Below the pieces are notes generated by a model. The model did no database searches and was not told the DNA's origin. It worked only from the letters and a program-made list of their open reading frames with translations. A stretch of DNA of 64,000 nucleotides from DAINPP01 sp963667315 (GTDB taxonomy: Bacteria; Thermotogota; Thermotogae; MWEM01), in assembly GCA_963667315.1 (NCBI GenBank), contig OY763325.1, forward strand, positions 2,294,001 through 2,358,000, written 5' to 3'. Within the stretch, counting starts at the first letter, position 1. Each line of letters begins with the position of its first letter. Positions 16,522-24,011 of this stretch are shown in pieces. Made by a program: the position numbers and the translations under genes.

Positions 16522-17202
16522 ATAACAGAAATTCAAAAAAACATCACAACAATAAAGAAAGAAATTATAAAAATATGTAAGACCTGCAACAGACTTCCAG
16601 AAGAAGTCAAGCTGCTTGCCGTCAGTAAAACATTTCCGGTTTCAGATATTATGGATGCCTCCGGGATGGGACAGAAGGCATTCGGTGAAAACCGACCTCA
16701 GGAACTGAGGGATAAACGCGTTGAATTGAGCGAAAAGGACATTGAATGGCATTTTATCGGAAGCCTTCAGAAAAACAAGGTCAAATATGTCGCCGGAAAG
16801 GTTTTCCTGATTCATTCCCTTGAAGAGATGAAGATTGCAGAGGAAATTGAAAAAAGAGCCGGTATGGCAAATGCCGTCCAGGATGTACTCATTGAAATCA
16901 ACGTTTCGGGTGAAGACAGCAAACACGGTCTCGTTCCGGATGAGGCTGAAGAGTTTATTGATTCTCTTCAGCATTTCAGTAATCTCCGTGTCTGCGGACT
17001 CATGACGATGGCACCCTACACAGCTGATGATGCCACAATAAGGAACACCTTCTCCGGGTTGAGACATCTCAGAGATGAGTTGCATAAAAAATATCACACG
17101 ATCACAGAACTTTCAATGGGGATGACAAACGATTACCGAATCGCAATAGAAGAGGGCTCTACCATCATCAGAGTCGGCTCGGCAATATTCGGAACACGCT
17201 AA
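16522..17202 (+). CDS. YggS/PROSC-family PLP-binding protein, apparent AUA start
   Basis: A member of the pyridoxal-phosphate homeostasis family (PLPBP): LLAVSKT with the PLP lysine, FGENRPQEL, WHFIGSLQKNK and the C-terminal SMGMTNDYRIAIEEGSTIIRVG. These small single-domain proteins buffer PLP and affect amino-acid and cofactor balance. The only standard upstream start is GTG 16513, but it is itself part of the SD GGGGGTGATT (16509-16518). An in-frame ATA at 16522 lies 8 bases from the GGGGG core, and a start there gives an N-terminus that lines up without gaps with E. coli YggS as I remember it. I therefore give 16522 with GTG 16513 as the alternative. It is followed by tsaD after about 50 bases. 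Confidence 0.85.
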   Translation: MTEIQKNITTIKKEIIKICKTCNRLPEEVKLLAVSKTFPVSDIMDASGMGQKAFGENRPQELRDKRVELSEKDIEWHFIGSLQKNKVKYVAGKVFLIHSLEEMKIAEEIEKRAGMANAVQDVLIEINVSGEDSKHGLVPDEAEEFIDSLQHFSNLRVCGLMTMAPYTADDATIRNTFSGLRHLRDELHKKYHTITELSMGMTNDYRIAIEEGSTIIRVGSAIFGTR

Positions 17203-17255
17203 AGGACTATCCGATGAAAGGAAATCTGATAAAACAAACAACAAGGTGAGTGAAA

Positions 17256-18266
17256 GTGAAGAATAACAGAAGAATCATCATGGCAATAGAATCATCCTGT
17301 GATGACACAGGCGTCTGCATCATGACAGAGAACAGGGAAATCCTGTCAAATATCCTGTCATCCCAGATAGACATACACAACAAATTCGGCGGTGTTGTAC
17401 CCGAAATCGCTTCCAGGCAACATCTCGAACATATCAACCCGCTGATAGACGAAGCGATGAAAGAGGCGGCTATTCAATTCTCAGACCTGGATGCCGTTGC
17501 GGCGACAAGAGGTCCCGGCCTCATTGGTGCTTTGCTCATAGGTGTTGCTGCTGCAAAGGCAATCGCCTTCACCAAGGATATCCCGTTTATCGGCGTGAAC
17601 CATCTCAGGGGACACATTTATGCCAATTATCTGGCTTTCCCGGAACTGGAAGCCCCTTTCATGGTACTGCTCTGTTCAGGGGGACACACACAGCTGATAA
17701 ACGTCTCGGAACAAAAAGCGTTTACGCTTATCGGAAACACACTTGACGATGCAGCGGGAGAAGCCTTCGATAAAGGAGCAAGAATCCTCAACCTCGGCTA
17801 TCCGGGGGGGCCGCTCATACAGAAAGCGGCAATCGGGGGAAATCCGAATGCCGTTCATTTCCCGAGAGCCATGAGGGAAAGGGGTAATTTCAACTTCTCA
17901 TTCAGTGGTTTAAAAACCTCATTACTCTATTATATTCAGAAAAATGACCCATACAACCTGGCGGATGTTACCGCAAGTTATCAGGAAGCCATCGTTGATG
18001 CCCTGGTGGATAAATCATTCAAGGCAGCGAGAAAAGCGGGAACAAGGAAAGTCATCATCGCCGGTGGTGTCGCCGCCAATCAGAGACTCAGAGAAAAGGC
18101 AACGGAACGTGCAGAAAAATGGGGGTATAAAGTCTTCTTCCCACCCATACAATTCTGTACGGATAACGCGGCCATGATCGCATCTGCCGCCTGGGAAAGA
18201 TTTATCAACAAAGATTTCGACACGTTGGATACCCCGGCAAAGCCATCATTAACCGTATCTTCATAA
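17256..18266 (+). CDS. tsaD: tRNA N6-adenosine threonylcarbamoyltransferase TsaD
   Basis: ASKHA-fold protein of the Kae1/TsaD family. It has MAIESSCDDTGV near the N-terminus, the metal-binding HLRGHIYAN segment, LCSGGHTQLI, DDAAGEAFDKGARIL, GGVAANQRLRE and FCTDNAAMIA. It transfers the threonylcarbamoyl group to A37 of ANN-decoding tRNAs (t6A), with TsaB and TsaE, which are not in the window. Two GTG codons fit the frame; 17256 is 9 bases after AAGG and is preferred to 17250. About 336 residues, normal. Confidence 0.94.
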   Translation: MKNNRRIIMAIESSCDDTGVCIMTENREILSNILSSQIDIHNKFGGVVPEIASRQHLEHINPLIDEAMKEAAIQFSDLDAVAATRGPGLIGALLIGVAAAKAIAFTKDIPFIGVNHLRGHIYANYLAFPELEAPFMVLLCSGGHTQLINVSEQKAFTLIGNTLDDAAGEAFDKGARILNLGYPGGPLIQKAAIGGNPNAVHFPRAMRERGNFNFSFSGLKTSLLYYIQKNDPYNLADVTASYQEAIVDALVDKSFKAARKAGTRKVIIAGGVAANQRLREKATERAEKWGYKVFFPPIQFCTDNAAMIASAAWERFINKDFDTLDTPAKPSLTVSS

Positions 18267-18325
18267 TCATTGAAACACTATGAAAAACCAGATTAGCAAC
18301 TAAATCATTAACCCGAGAACAAAGT

Positions 18326-18337
18326 TAGGTATACCTA
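18326..18337 (+). promoter_or_regulatory. Palindrome before the peroxiredoxin gene
   Basis: TAGGTATACCTA is a perfect 12-base palindrome, about 47 bases before the peroxiredoxin start. It is followed by AT-rich promoter-like sequence including TATAGGATATAAA within a TTAGT/ACTAA inverted repeat. It may be an operator for a redox regulator; no family consensus is matched. Confidence 0.35.
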
Positions 18338-18383
18338 CGTCTGTTTAGTATAGGATATAAAACTAATACAGGAGTGGTATAAT

Positions 18384-18845
18384 ATGAGTACAGAGATTAT
18401 AAAAACAGGAGAACATTTCGGAGATTTTGAATTAAAGGCACAGGACGGTAAAGTATTTTCATCAAAAGATTTTGAAGGTAAGAAGATATTGCTGTCATTC
18501 CACCCGTTGGCATGGACATCCGTTTGTAAAGAACAAATGTTTCAGCTTGACAGCAGATATGATCAATTTACGGAAAAAGGGATCATACCGGTTGGTGTCA
18601 GTGTAGATCCGGTTCCCACAAAAGGGGCATGGTCAGAAAATATTGGGATTCAACAGCTTAAACTGCTTTCCGATTTCTGGCCTCACGGAGAACTGGCAAA
18701 AAAACTCGGGATATTCAACGAAGAAGGCGGTTTCTCCAACAGGGTCAACATCATATTGGATGAAGACAGAAAGGTCTTCTGGACAAAAGTGTACCCGATC
18801 AGACAAGTTCCTGATTTTGATGAAATTTTAAACATATTCAAGTAA
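18384..18845 (+). CDS. Peroxiredoxin (AhpC/TSA family, single cysteine)
   Basis: A 153-residue thioredoxin-fold peroxidase with the active-site motif PLAWTSVC; the peroxidatic residue is Cys48 with Thr45. No other cysteine is present, so the resolving thiol must come from a partner, or the reductant acts directly (possibly through rubredoxin or a rubrerythrin-like route; inference). It removes hydrogen peroxide and organic peroxides. The next gene, 53 bases downstream, is a diiron rubrerythrin-like protein; both share the terminator at 19356-19388. Confidence 0.9.
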   Translation: MSTEIIKTGEHFGDFELKAQDGKVFSSKDFEGKKILLSFHPLAWTSVCKEQMFQLDSRYDQFTEKGIIPVGVSVDPVPTKGAWSENIGIQQLKLLSDFWPHGELAKKLGIFNEEGGFSNRVNIILDEDRKVFWTKVYPIRQVPDFDEILNIFK

Positions 18846-18898
18846 CTGAAGTTGAGTTTCCCGGTTGAGGGATCTCAAAATAGACTGGAGGGGTAAGA

Positions 18899-19342
18899 AT
18901 GGAATTAAAAGATCTTTTAAACGTTGCACTTAAAATCGAATCGGATGGTTACACCACTTATTCAAGACTGGCGGATGAAAACGAAGGCGAACTGAAAGAA
19001 CTTTTTTCACATCTTGCAGCACAGGAAAGAGAACATCAGGAAAAATTTAAAAAGATATTTGAATCCGTAGAAGCAGATGAAAAGGCTGTAGCAAGCTGGG
19101 CAGAAGACGATAATGCGGGTTATCTCATGACATTTGCTCAAATGTCTATCTTCCCGAAATTAAGTAATGCCTCAAACCCTGAGACTTTGAACGATGCCAT
19201 TGATCTTGCCGTAGAAGTTGAAAAAGACAGTATCATTTTCTACACCGATCTCAAGATTTATTTCAAAAACAAGGAAGTCATCGATGAAGTTATCGCAGAG
19301 GAAAAGAAACATCTGCTCGATCTTCTGAAATCAAGAAAATAA
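18899..19342 (+). CDS. Rubrerythrin-like ferritin-fold diiron protein
   Basis: A 147-residue four-helix protein with two half-site repeats. Glu14 with Glu43-x-x-His46, and Glu108 with Glu135-x-x-His138, provide the diiron ligands. The C-terminal rubredoxin domain of classical rubrerythrin is absent. The family includes peroxide-reducing and iron-handling proteins. Its place behind peroxiredoxin suggests peroxide defence, with electrons perhaps from the separate rubredoxin at 14556-14714. Confidence 0.88.
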   Translation: MELKDLLNVALKIESDGYTTYSRLADENEGELKELFSHLAAQEREHQEKFKKIFESVEADEKAVASWAEDDNAGYLMTFAQMSIFPKLSNASNPETLNDAIDLAVEVEKDSIIFYTDLKIYFKNKEVIDEVIAEEKKHLLDLLKSRK

Positions 19343-19355
19343 TCCATTACCGATA

Positions 19356-19388
19356 ATAAAAACGCATCTCTGAGAGATGCGTTTTTAT
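19356..19388. terminator. Bidirectional terminator behind the rubrerythrin-like gene
   Basis: ATAAAAACGCATCTC and GAGATGCGTTTTTAT form a 15-base perfect stem with a 3-base loop. T runs occur on both strands, so it can serve the plus-strand peroxide genes and the minus-strand XRE remnant. Confidence 0.93.
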
Positions 19389-19567
19389 TTGATACAGCCA
19401 CCATGAAATATACCGTCATACACTTTTTCCTTCTCAAAAAATACCTCTTCAATGCCTTTAAATCACTCAAAATCACCCTGCCCGGATACACTAATAATTT
19501 CAGTCAGTGTTTTCTGTGACAGCTCATTCTGCTTTCGCAATCGTTTTAAATTTTGATGCAAATTCAT
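19385..19567 (-). pseudogene. Truncated XRE-family HTH regulator
   Basis: From ATG 19567, with a good SD GAGGTGAT 7 bases upstream, the frame reads MNLHQNLKRLRKQNELSQKT then LTEII, the first helix and start of the second helix of a Cro/C1-type HTH. After only 34 codons it hits TGA (19463-19465). In the same frame 25 more open codons follow up to TAA at 19385-19387, at the edge of the terminator. The recognition helix and the rest of an HTH domain (about 55 residues) are missing, so an internal deletion plus a stop is likely. It lies 60 bases downstream of sdaAA on the same strand. A functional 34-residue peptide cannot be excluded. Confidence 0.6.
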
Positions 19568-19627
19568 ATCATCACCTCTTCAAATAGAGAATACGCAATA
19601 TCCCCTCGGGAAACCCCTTTCGATCTT

Positions 19628-20500
19628 TTATTCCCCAAATATCTCTTTGGCAAGCCGTTTCCCCGTCTCAGTCGTCGCAATCCCGCCAAGAGCCGTTTCT
19701 CTAAATTCAAACGGCAAAGCCTTCCCAACCTTGTACATGGCTTCAACAACCTCGTCAAACGGAATGATGCTCTTCACTCCGGCAAGTGTCAGATCGGCAC
19801 AAGTGAGGGCATTGATCACCCCGGACGCATTTCTCAGGGCACAGGGAGCTTCAACAAGTCCGGCTATCGGATCGCAGATAAGCCCCATGACCGTTTTAAG
19901 GGCAAAAGCAGCCCCATCAAAAGCCTGTTCGGGAGTGCCACCAGCCATTTCCACGACGGCCGCCGCCGCCATTGCCGCCGCCGAACCACATTCCGCCTGA
20001 CAACCGCCTTCAGCTCCTGAAAGGGTTGCCTTCATGGCAATGATCTTTCCAACACCTGATGCCGTGAACAGGGCATCGATGATCTTATCTTCTTTGATAT
20101 AGAATTTCTGTGCTGCCGATATGACCGCTGCCGGGATTATTCCTGCAGAGCCTGCTGTTGGTGCCGCACAGATTCTCCCCATAGCGGCATTGATTTCGGA
20201 AGTGGAAAACGCCATGGACATGGCGAGGTTGACCGTATCGCCACATATTGTCTTCCCTTTAAGGGTATAATCGTTGACCTTTTTGGCATCGCCTCCGATG
20301 AGGCCGCCCATGGATTTCACTGCAGATTCCTGACAGGCTGCTGCCGATTCACGCATTACTTCATAATGTTTCTTCATCGTCTTTCTGAGCGCTTCTTCGG
20401 TGGTTTCTTTCTCTTCACACTCATCCTCTATGACAATTTCAGAAATAGGACAATCCCCTATTCTCGCTCGTTTAATCAATTCCTCAGCACTTGAATACAT
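19628..20500 (-). CDS. sdaAA: L-serine dehydratase, alpha subunit (iron-sulfur type)
   Basis: A 290-residue catalytic subunit of the two-subunit 4Fe-4S L-serine dehydratase. Hallmarks are the GRICAAPTAGSAGI stretch, AECGSAAAMAAAAVVEMAGG and LICDPIAGLVEAPCALRNA, the last two with cluster cysteines. It deaminates L-serine to pyruvate and ammonia in the cytoplasm. The beta subunit gene lies 3 bases upstream, so the pair is one operon. Confidence 0.95.
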   Translation of the reverse strand: MYSSAEELIKRARIGDCPISEIVIEDECEEKETTEEALRKTMKKHYEVMRESAAACQESAVKSMGGLIGGDAKKVNDYTLKGKTICGDTVNLAMSMAFSTSEINAAMGRICAAPTAGSAGIIPAAVISAAQKFYIKEDKIIDALFTASGVGKIIAMKATLSGAEGGCQAECGSAAAMAAAAVVEMAGGTPEQAFDGAAFALKTVMGLICDPIAGLVEAPCALRNASGVINALTCADLTLAGVKSIIPFDEVVEAMYKVGKALPFEFRETALGGIATTETGKRLAKEIFGE

Positions 20501-20503
20501 AGG

Positions 20504-21184
20504 CTAAAACTCCTCTCTTGAAGGGTTGATAACCCTAACCGTATCGATATTGTACATCTTCAGCAACCTTCGCCTGAGTGAGTCGGATATGACCTCATCG
20601 GTCTCGATGACCATTGAAGCCCCCAACCCCTTTTCTTTTCGACCCACTCTCATCTTCGCGATGTTGATCCTGTTCTTCGACAACAACGCAGTTACATCAC
20701 TGATAACCCCCGGTCTGTCCTGATGCATGATGACGATGGCGGGATATTCCCCTCTTACCTTGATCGCATAACCGTTGATCTCCGATACCACGATATTGCC
20801 ACCTCCGACAGAAGAGGCAGTCACTTCCGTCTTCGATCCTTTTCTGCTGTGTATGACAACTTTAACGGTATTCGGGTGAACGGCACCGAGATCAATCTCA
20901 TAGAAATCGATCGCTATCTCATTTTCCTCTGCAATTTCCATTGAACGACTCAATCGCAGATCATGCGGTTCCATCCCCATCACACCGGCGACGAGTGCCT
21001 TATCCGTTCCATGTCCTTTGTAGGTCTTGGCAAATGACCCGTGCAGATGAAATTCCACCCTGTCAAAATCCGGACCGGCGATGTTTCGTGCCATCTTCCC
21101 GATCCTGGCAGCTCCTGCTGTATGGGAGCTCGACGGACCGATCATAACGGGACCAAGTATATCAAAAACACCATAATTTCTCAT
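20504..21184 (-). CDS. sdaAB: L-serine dehydratase, beta subunit
   Basis: Starts MRNYGVFDILGPVMIGPSSS, typical of the SDH beta domain, and ends with an ACT domain (about 150-220, with PAIVIMHQDRPGVISDVTALL) that may bind an amino-acid effector. ATG 21184 lies 8 bases after AAGGA; the start at 21214 would run into the terminator. The T run of a terminator hairpin lies only about 4 bases before its SD, so expression depends on read-through or on a promoter inside malG. Confidence 0.94.
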   Translation of the reverse strand: MRNYGVFDILGPVMIGPSSSHTAGAARIGKMARNIAGPDFDRVEFHLHGSFAKTYKGHGTDKALVAGVMGMEPHDLRLSRSMEIAEENEIAIDFYEIDLGAVHPNTVKVVIHSRKGSKTEVTASSVGGGNIVVSEINGYAIKVRGEYPAIVIMHQDRPGVISDVTALLSKNRINIAKMRVGRKEKGLGASMVIETDEVISDSLRRRLLKMYNIDTVRVINPSREEF

Positions 21185-21202
21185 AATCATCTTCCTTTCA
21201 AC

Positions 21203-21238
21203 AAAAAACCCCAAAGCTCATAAGCTGAACTTTGGGGT
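21203..21238 (-). terminator. Terminator/attenuator between malG and sdaAB
   Basis: On the minus strand ACCCCAAAG pairs with CTTTGGGGT across a 13-base loop, directly followed by TTTTTTG. It follows the malG stop by about 25 bases and abuts the sdaAB SD. A minus-strand TATAAT lies between it and the malG stop (about 21251-21256), so the hairpin could be a leader attenuator as well as the mal terminator. Confidence 0.8.
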
Positions 21239-21263
21239 CAAGAGCTGATTGATTATATCATTT

Positions 21264-24011
21264 TTATCCCTTAACAGCACCCGAGGTCAAACCGCTGACG
21301 AGATACTTCTGCAGGGAAAGCGACAGGATAACCATCGGTATCGCACCGAGCAGAGATGCTGCGGTGAACAATCCCCATTCCATCTGATATTCGCTGCTGT
21401 AGGCAAATGAACGCAAACCGACGGCAAAGGTGTACTTCTCTGGACTCTGAAGCACGACACTTGCCAGGAGGTATTCGTTGAAGTTCGCCATGAAAACGAT
21501 CAGGAACACAACGGAGAGCATCGGTGCCGCCAGGGGCAGGATGATCTTCCAGAAGGTCTGAAATCTTGTAGAACCGTCTATCATCGCCGCTTCTTCAAGT
21601 GAATTCGGGATGGTATCAAAATACCCCTTCAACAGCCACATGTTAAAGGCAATGTTTCCGAGATAGATAAGACCAAGACCGCCAAGTGAATCGAGCCCAA
21701 AAAGCGGTGTAAACTGTCCTAGGAATCTGAGCAGCAAATAAAGCGCCACCATCCCCATAATCGTCGGGAACATCTGCACGAGCAGAAGGAAAAGTAACCC
21801 GTATTTCCTGCCTGTAAATCGCATTCGACTAAACGGATAGGCTCCGATTGCACAGATAAGTACGGTTAATCCGGCTGTTACGACGGCAAGGATTACCGTG
21901 TTGATCAGCCATAGAAGGAACTGTTGTTCCGGTTTCTTGATCCAGAGCTGCATCGTTTCATAGATATTGCTGTCGATCGTCGTTAAATCACCTTTGATTG
22001 AGGCGTATTCGTCGAGTTCAGAAAGGTCTACCGCTACTCGGCCCAAACGGTTCAACTCCGCTGAAAACTTTTTATACTCGTTCTTCTGAAGTTGATCCAA
22101 TTGTGTCAATTCGTTTATCTGTATCGGAACATTGGCAAATGTCAGATTCAGATAAGTTTCCTTTCTTTCGTCAAACTGGTTCAGTAAATTTTCCATTTTT
22201 TCAACCGTATTGAACAATACAGCAGTTTCGGTATCGTAATTCCGATCAAGATAGACCAGTTTATCCATCCTGCTGATATCCGAAAGGACTTCGGCGGATG
22301 GATTATCCAAGGATCCGAATTCAGAACGATGTTCTTCAACCATCATATTGTATACAGAAATTGAGTCGTAATCCTGAACGTTTGAGGCAAATACACTTAA
22401 ATTCAGCACTGATTTTAATTCATCTACCTGCACCGTCCGACTTTCTATCCCTTCATATGACTCTTTCTGCAGGGCAATCTCATCTGTAAGTGTTTTTAAC
22501 GATACCTGCAGGTCATCCAGTTCTTCACGTTTTTGAGCTGTCGCAGCTTTGTTGGCGAGCTGCGCCTCGGCGATAACAATAAAATCCGTTGTGTTCAATC
22601 TTGTCGGACTGATAAGATTCCCAAAGACCTTGAAGCCGTCTTTTATGGAAGGATAGGCGTATCGTGCTTTTATCCTGTCACTATTCTGAATAAACCAGTC
22701 AAACAGATCCGCCTGTTGAGCGACCGTCTGATTTTTTTCTATCGTCTCCGCATCTCTCAATTCAGCCTGAAGTGTTGCTGCTTCAGCGAGATAGCCGTCG
22801 AAATTCTCGACGGACAGTTTGTCATCCAACAGCATTTCAGGATTTTGAAATTCTGTCATAAAGAGTTCTTTTAATTGTGTTAGCTCAAAGGAAGTCGTTT
22901 TCATTTTTTCTTCAAGAAGATTTAATCTGTTTTCAAGATCCATCTTTTCCTGTTCGAGTGTTTCGATAGTCCCCTGAATAGAAAGCGTTTGATTGTACAA
23001 TGTCTTTCTTTCAGCTTCCTTGCTTTCATAAGTCTTCCTGATGGCTTCATCCGCTTCAAGCTTTTTTTCATATTCGGAAACGGAAGCTGAATAAGCGGTT
23101 TCATATTCTTCTCTCGCTGTATCAAGCTCTTTTGCGAGTGTTTTGAAAGAATCTGTTATTGCTGTCCATTCATCCGCTTCGCTTTCTGAAACAAGTTCTT
23201 TAATTGAAGAAGCAACTTTTTTATACCCCTTCAGACTTATTTCCCTGTTCCATTTCGAATAGGTGAAATCACCGGGAGTGAGAAGACCGATAAAGTCAGA
23301 TTGTATGTTATTCAGGGTTTCTTCCGTTTCATCATCAAGTTTTGTATCAACCCTTGCCATCCAGTCGTTATATTCTGTGATGATCTCTTCCCTTGCCGTG
23401 TTGAGTCCCGATTCATACCGACTGTATGCAGAAACAAAATCTGGTAATTTCTCATTGATGATACGCAGATAAACGGCTTTCTCCGCCGCCGAAATTTTAT
23501 CCAGATCCTGAATCAGCTTATAACTCAAGGCAAGTTTTATCGTTTCGGAGGAATTGCGTTTATCGTTGAATTGTTGGTTGAGATACGCTATCTCATCGGC
23601 TTTGCTATCGGCAAAGCGTTTTTCAACAGCTCCCGTCTTTTCAGCGGCAAATGTCACAACACGCTGAACCGCATCATCGGATTTTTGAACGAGTGCAATA
23701 CTCTGCTTTAACTGTTTCCTGAGTTCCTCTTCCTCTTTGTTCAATCTCTCCAGCAATTCTTCCTTTGACAGATTTGAATACTCATCACTGATCGTCACGA
23801 TCTTCTTCATCTCAGCAATCCTCTGTGGAACGTTCGGAGTCTGAAAGATAAGATCCTTGTAATTCTGCAATGTGAGTCTGTTACTGATCAAGTCGGTTGA
23901 AAATGCGGCATTATCCCTTCTGATGGATGTTGCAATGATCCAGAACATGGGAAAGAGTATCAGCACCACAAGAAAGAGAATCAATAGATGTTTGATCGTC
24001 GTCTTGATCAT
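21264..24011 (-). CDS. malG: Maltose/maltodextrin ABC permease MalG with long coiled-coil insert
   Basis: 915 residues against about 300 in enterobacteria. The first membrane segment (about 8-28) and the last five (from about 690) make a normal MalG permease, with the EAA loop EEAAMIDGSTRFQTFWKIILPL for contact with the ATPase MalK. Between them lie about 600 residues predicted to be extracytoplasmic and strongly coiled coil (ETLEQEKMDLENRLNLLEEK). Long MalG proteins are known in Thermotoga; the insert's role is unknown. ATG 24011 overlaps the malF stop by 4 bases. MalK is not in the window. Confidence 0.9.
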   Translation of the reverse strand: MIKTTIKHLLILFLVVLILFPMFWIIATSIRRDNAAFSTDLISNRLTLQNYKDLIFQTPNVPQRIAEMKKIVTISDEYSNLSKEELLERLNKEEEELRKQLKQSIALVQKSDDAVQRVVTFAAEKTGAVEKRFADSKADEIAYLNQQFNDKRNSSETIKLALSYKLIQDLDKISAAEKAVYLRIINEKLPDFVSAYSRYESGLNTAREEIITEYNDWMARVDTKLDDETEETLNNIQSDFIGLLTPGDFTYSKWNREISLKGYKKVASSIKELVSESEADEWTAITDSFKTLAKELDTAREEYETAYSASVSEYEKKLEADEAIRKTYESKEAERKTLYNQTLSIQGTIETLEQEKMDLENRLNLLEEKMKTTSFELTQLKELFMTEFQNPEMLLDDKLSVENFDGYLAEAATLQAELRDAETIEKNQTVAQQADLFDWFIQNSDRIKARYAYPSIKDGFKVFGNLISPTRLNTTDFIVIAEAQLANKAATAQKREELDDLQVSLKTLTDEIALQKESYEGIESRTVQVDELKSVLNLSVFASNVQDYDSISVYNMMVEEHRSEFGSLDNPSAEVLSDISRMDKLVYLDRNYDTETAVLFNTVEKMENLLNQFDERKETYLNLTFANVPIQINELTQLDQLQKNEYKKFSAELNRLGRVAVDLSELDEYASIKGDLTTIDSNIYETMQLWIKKPEQQFLLWLINTVILAVVTAGLTVLICAIGAYPFSRMRFTGRKYGLLFLLLVQMFPTIMGMVALYLLLRFLGQFTPLFGLDSLGGLGLIYLGNIAFNMWLLKGYFDTIPNSLEEAAMIDGSTRFQTFWKIILPLAAPMLSVVFLIVFMANFNEYLLASVVLQSPEKYTFAVGLRSFAYSSEYQMEWGLFTAASLLGAIPMVILSLSLQKYLVSGLTSGAVKG

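Noticed and set aside
19553..20020. 155-codon plus-strand ORF inside sdaAA
   Set aside because: Antisense shadow; low-complexity His/Arg/Phe-rich product without SD.
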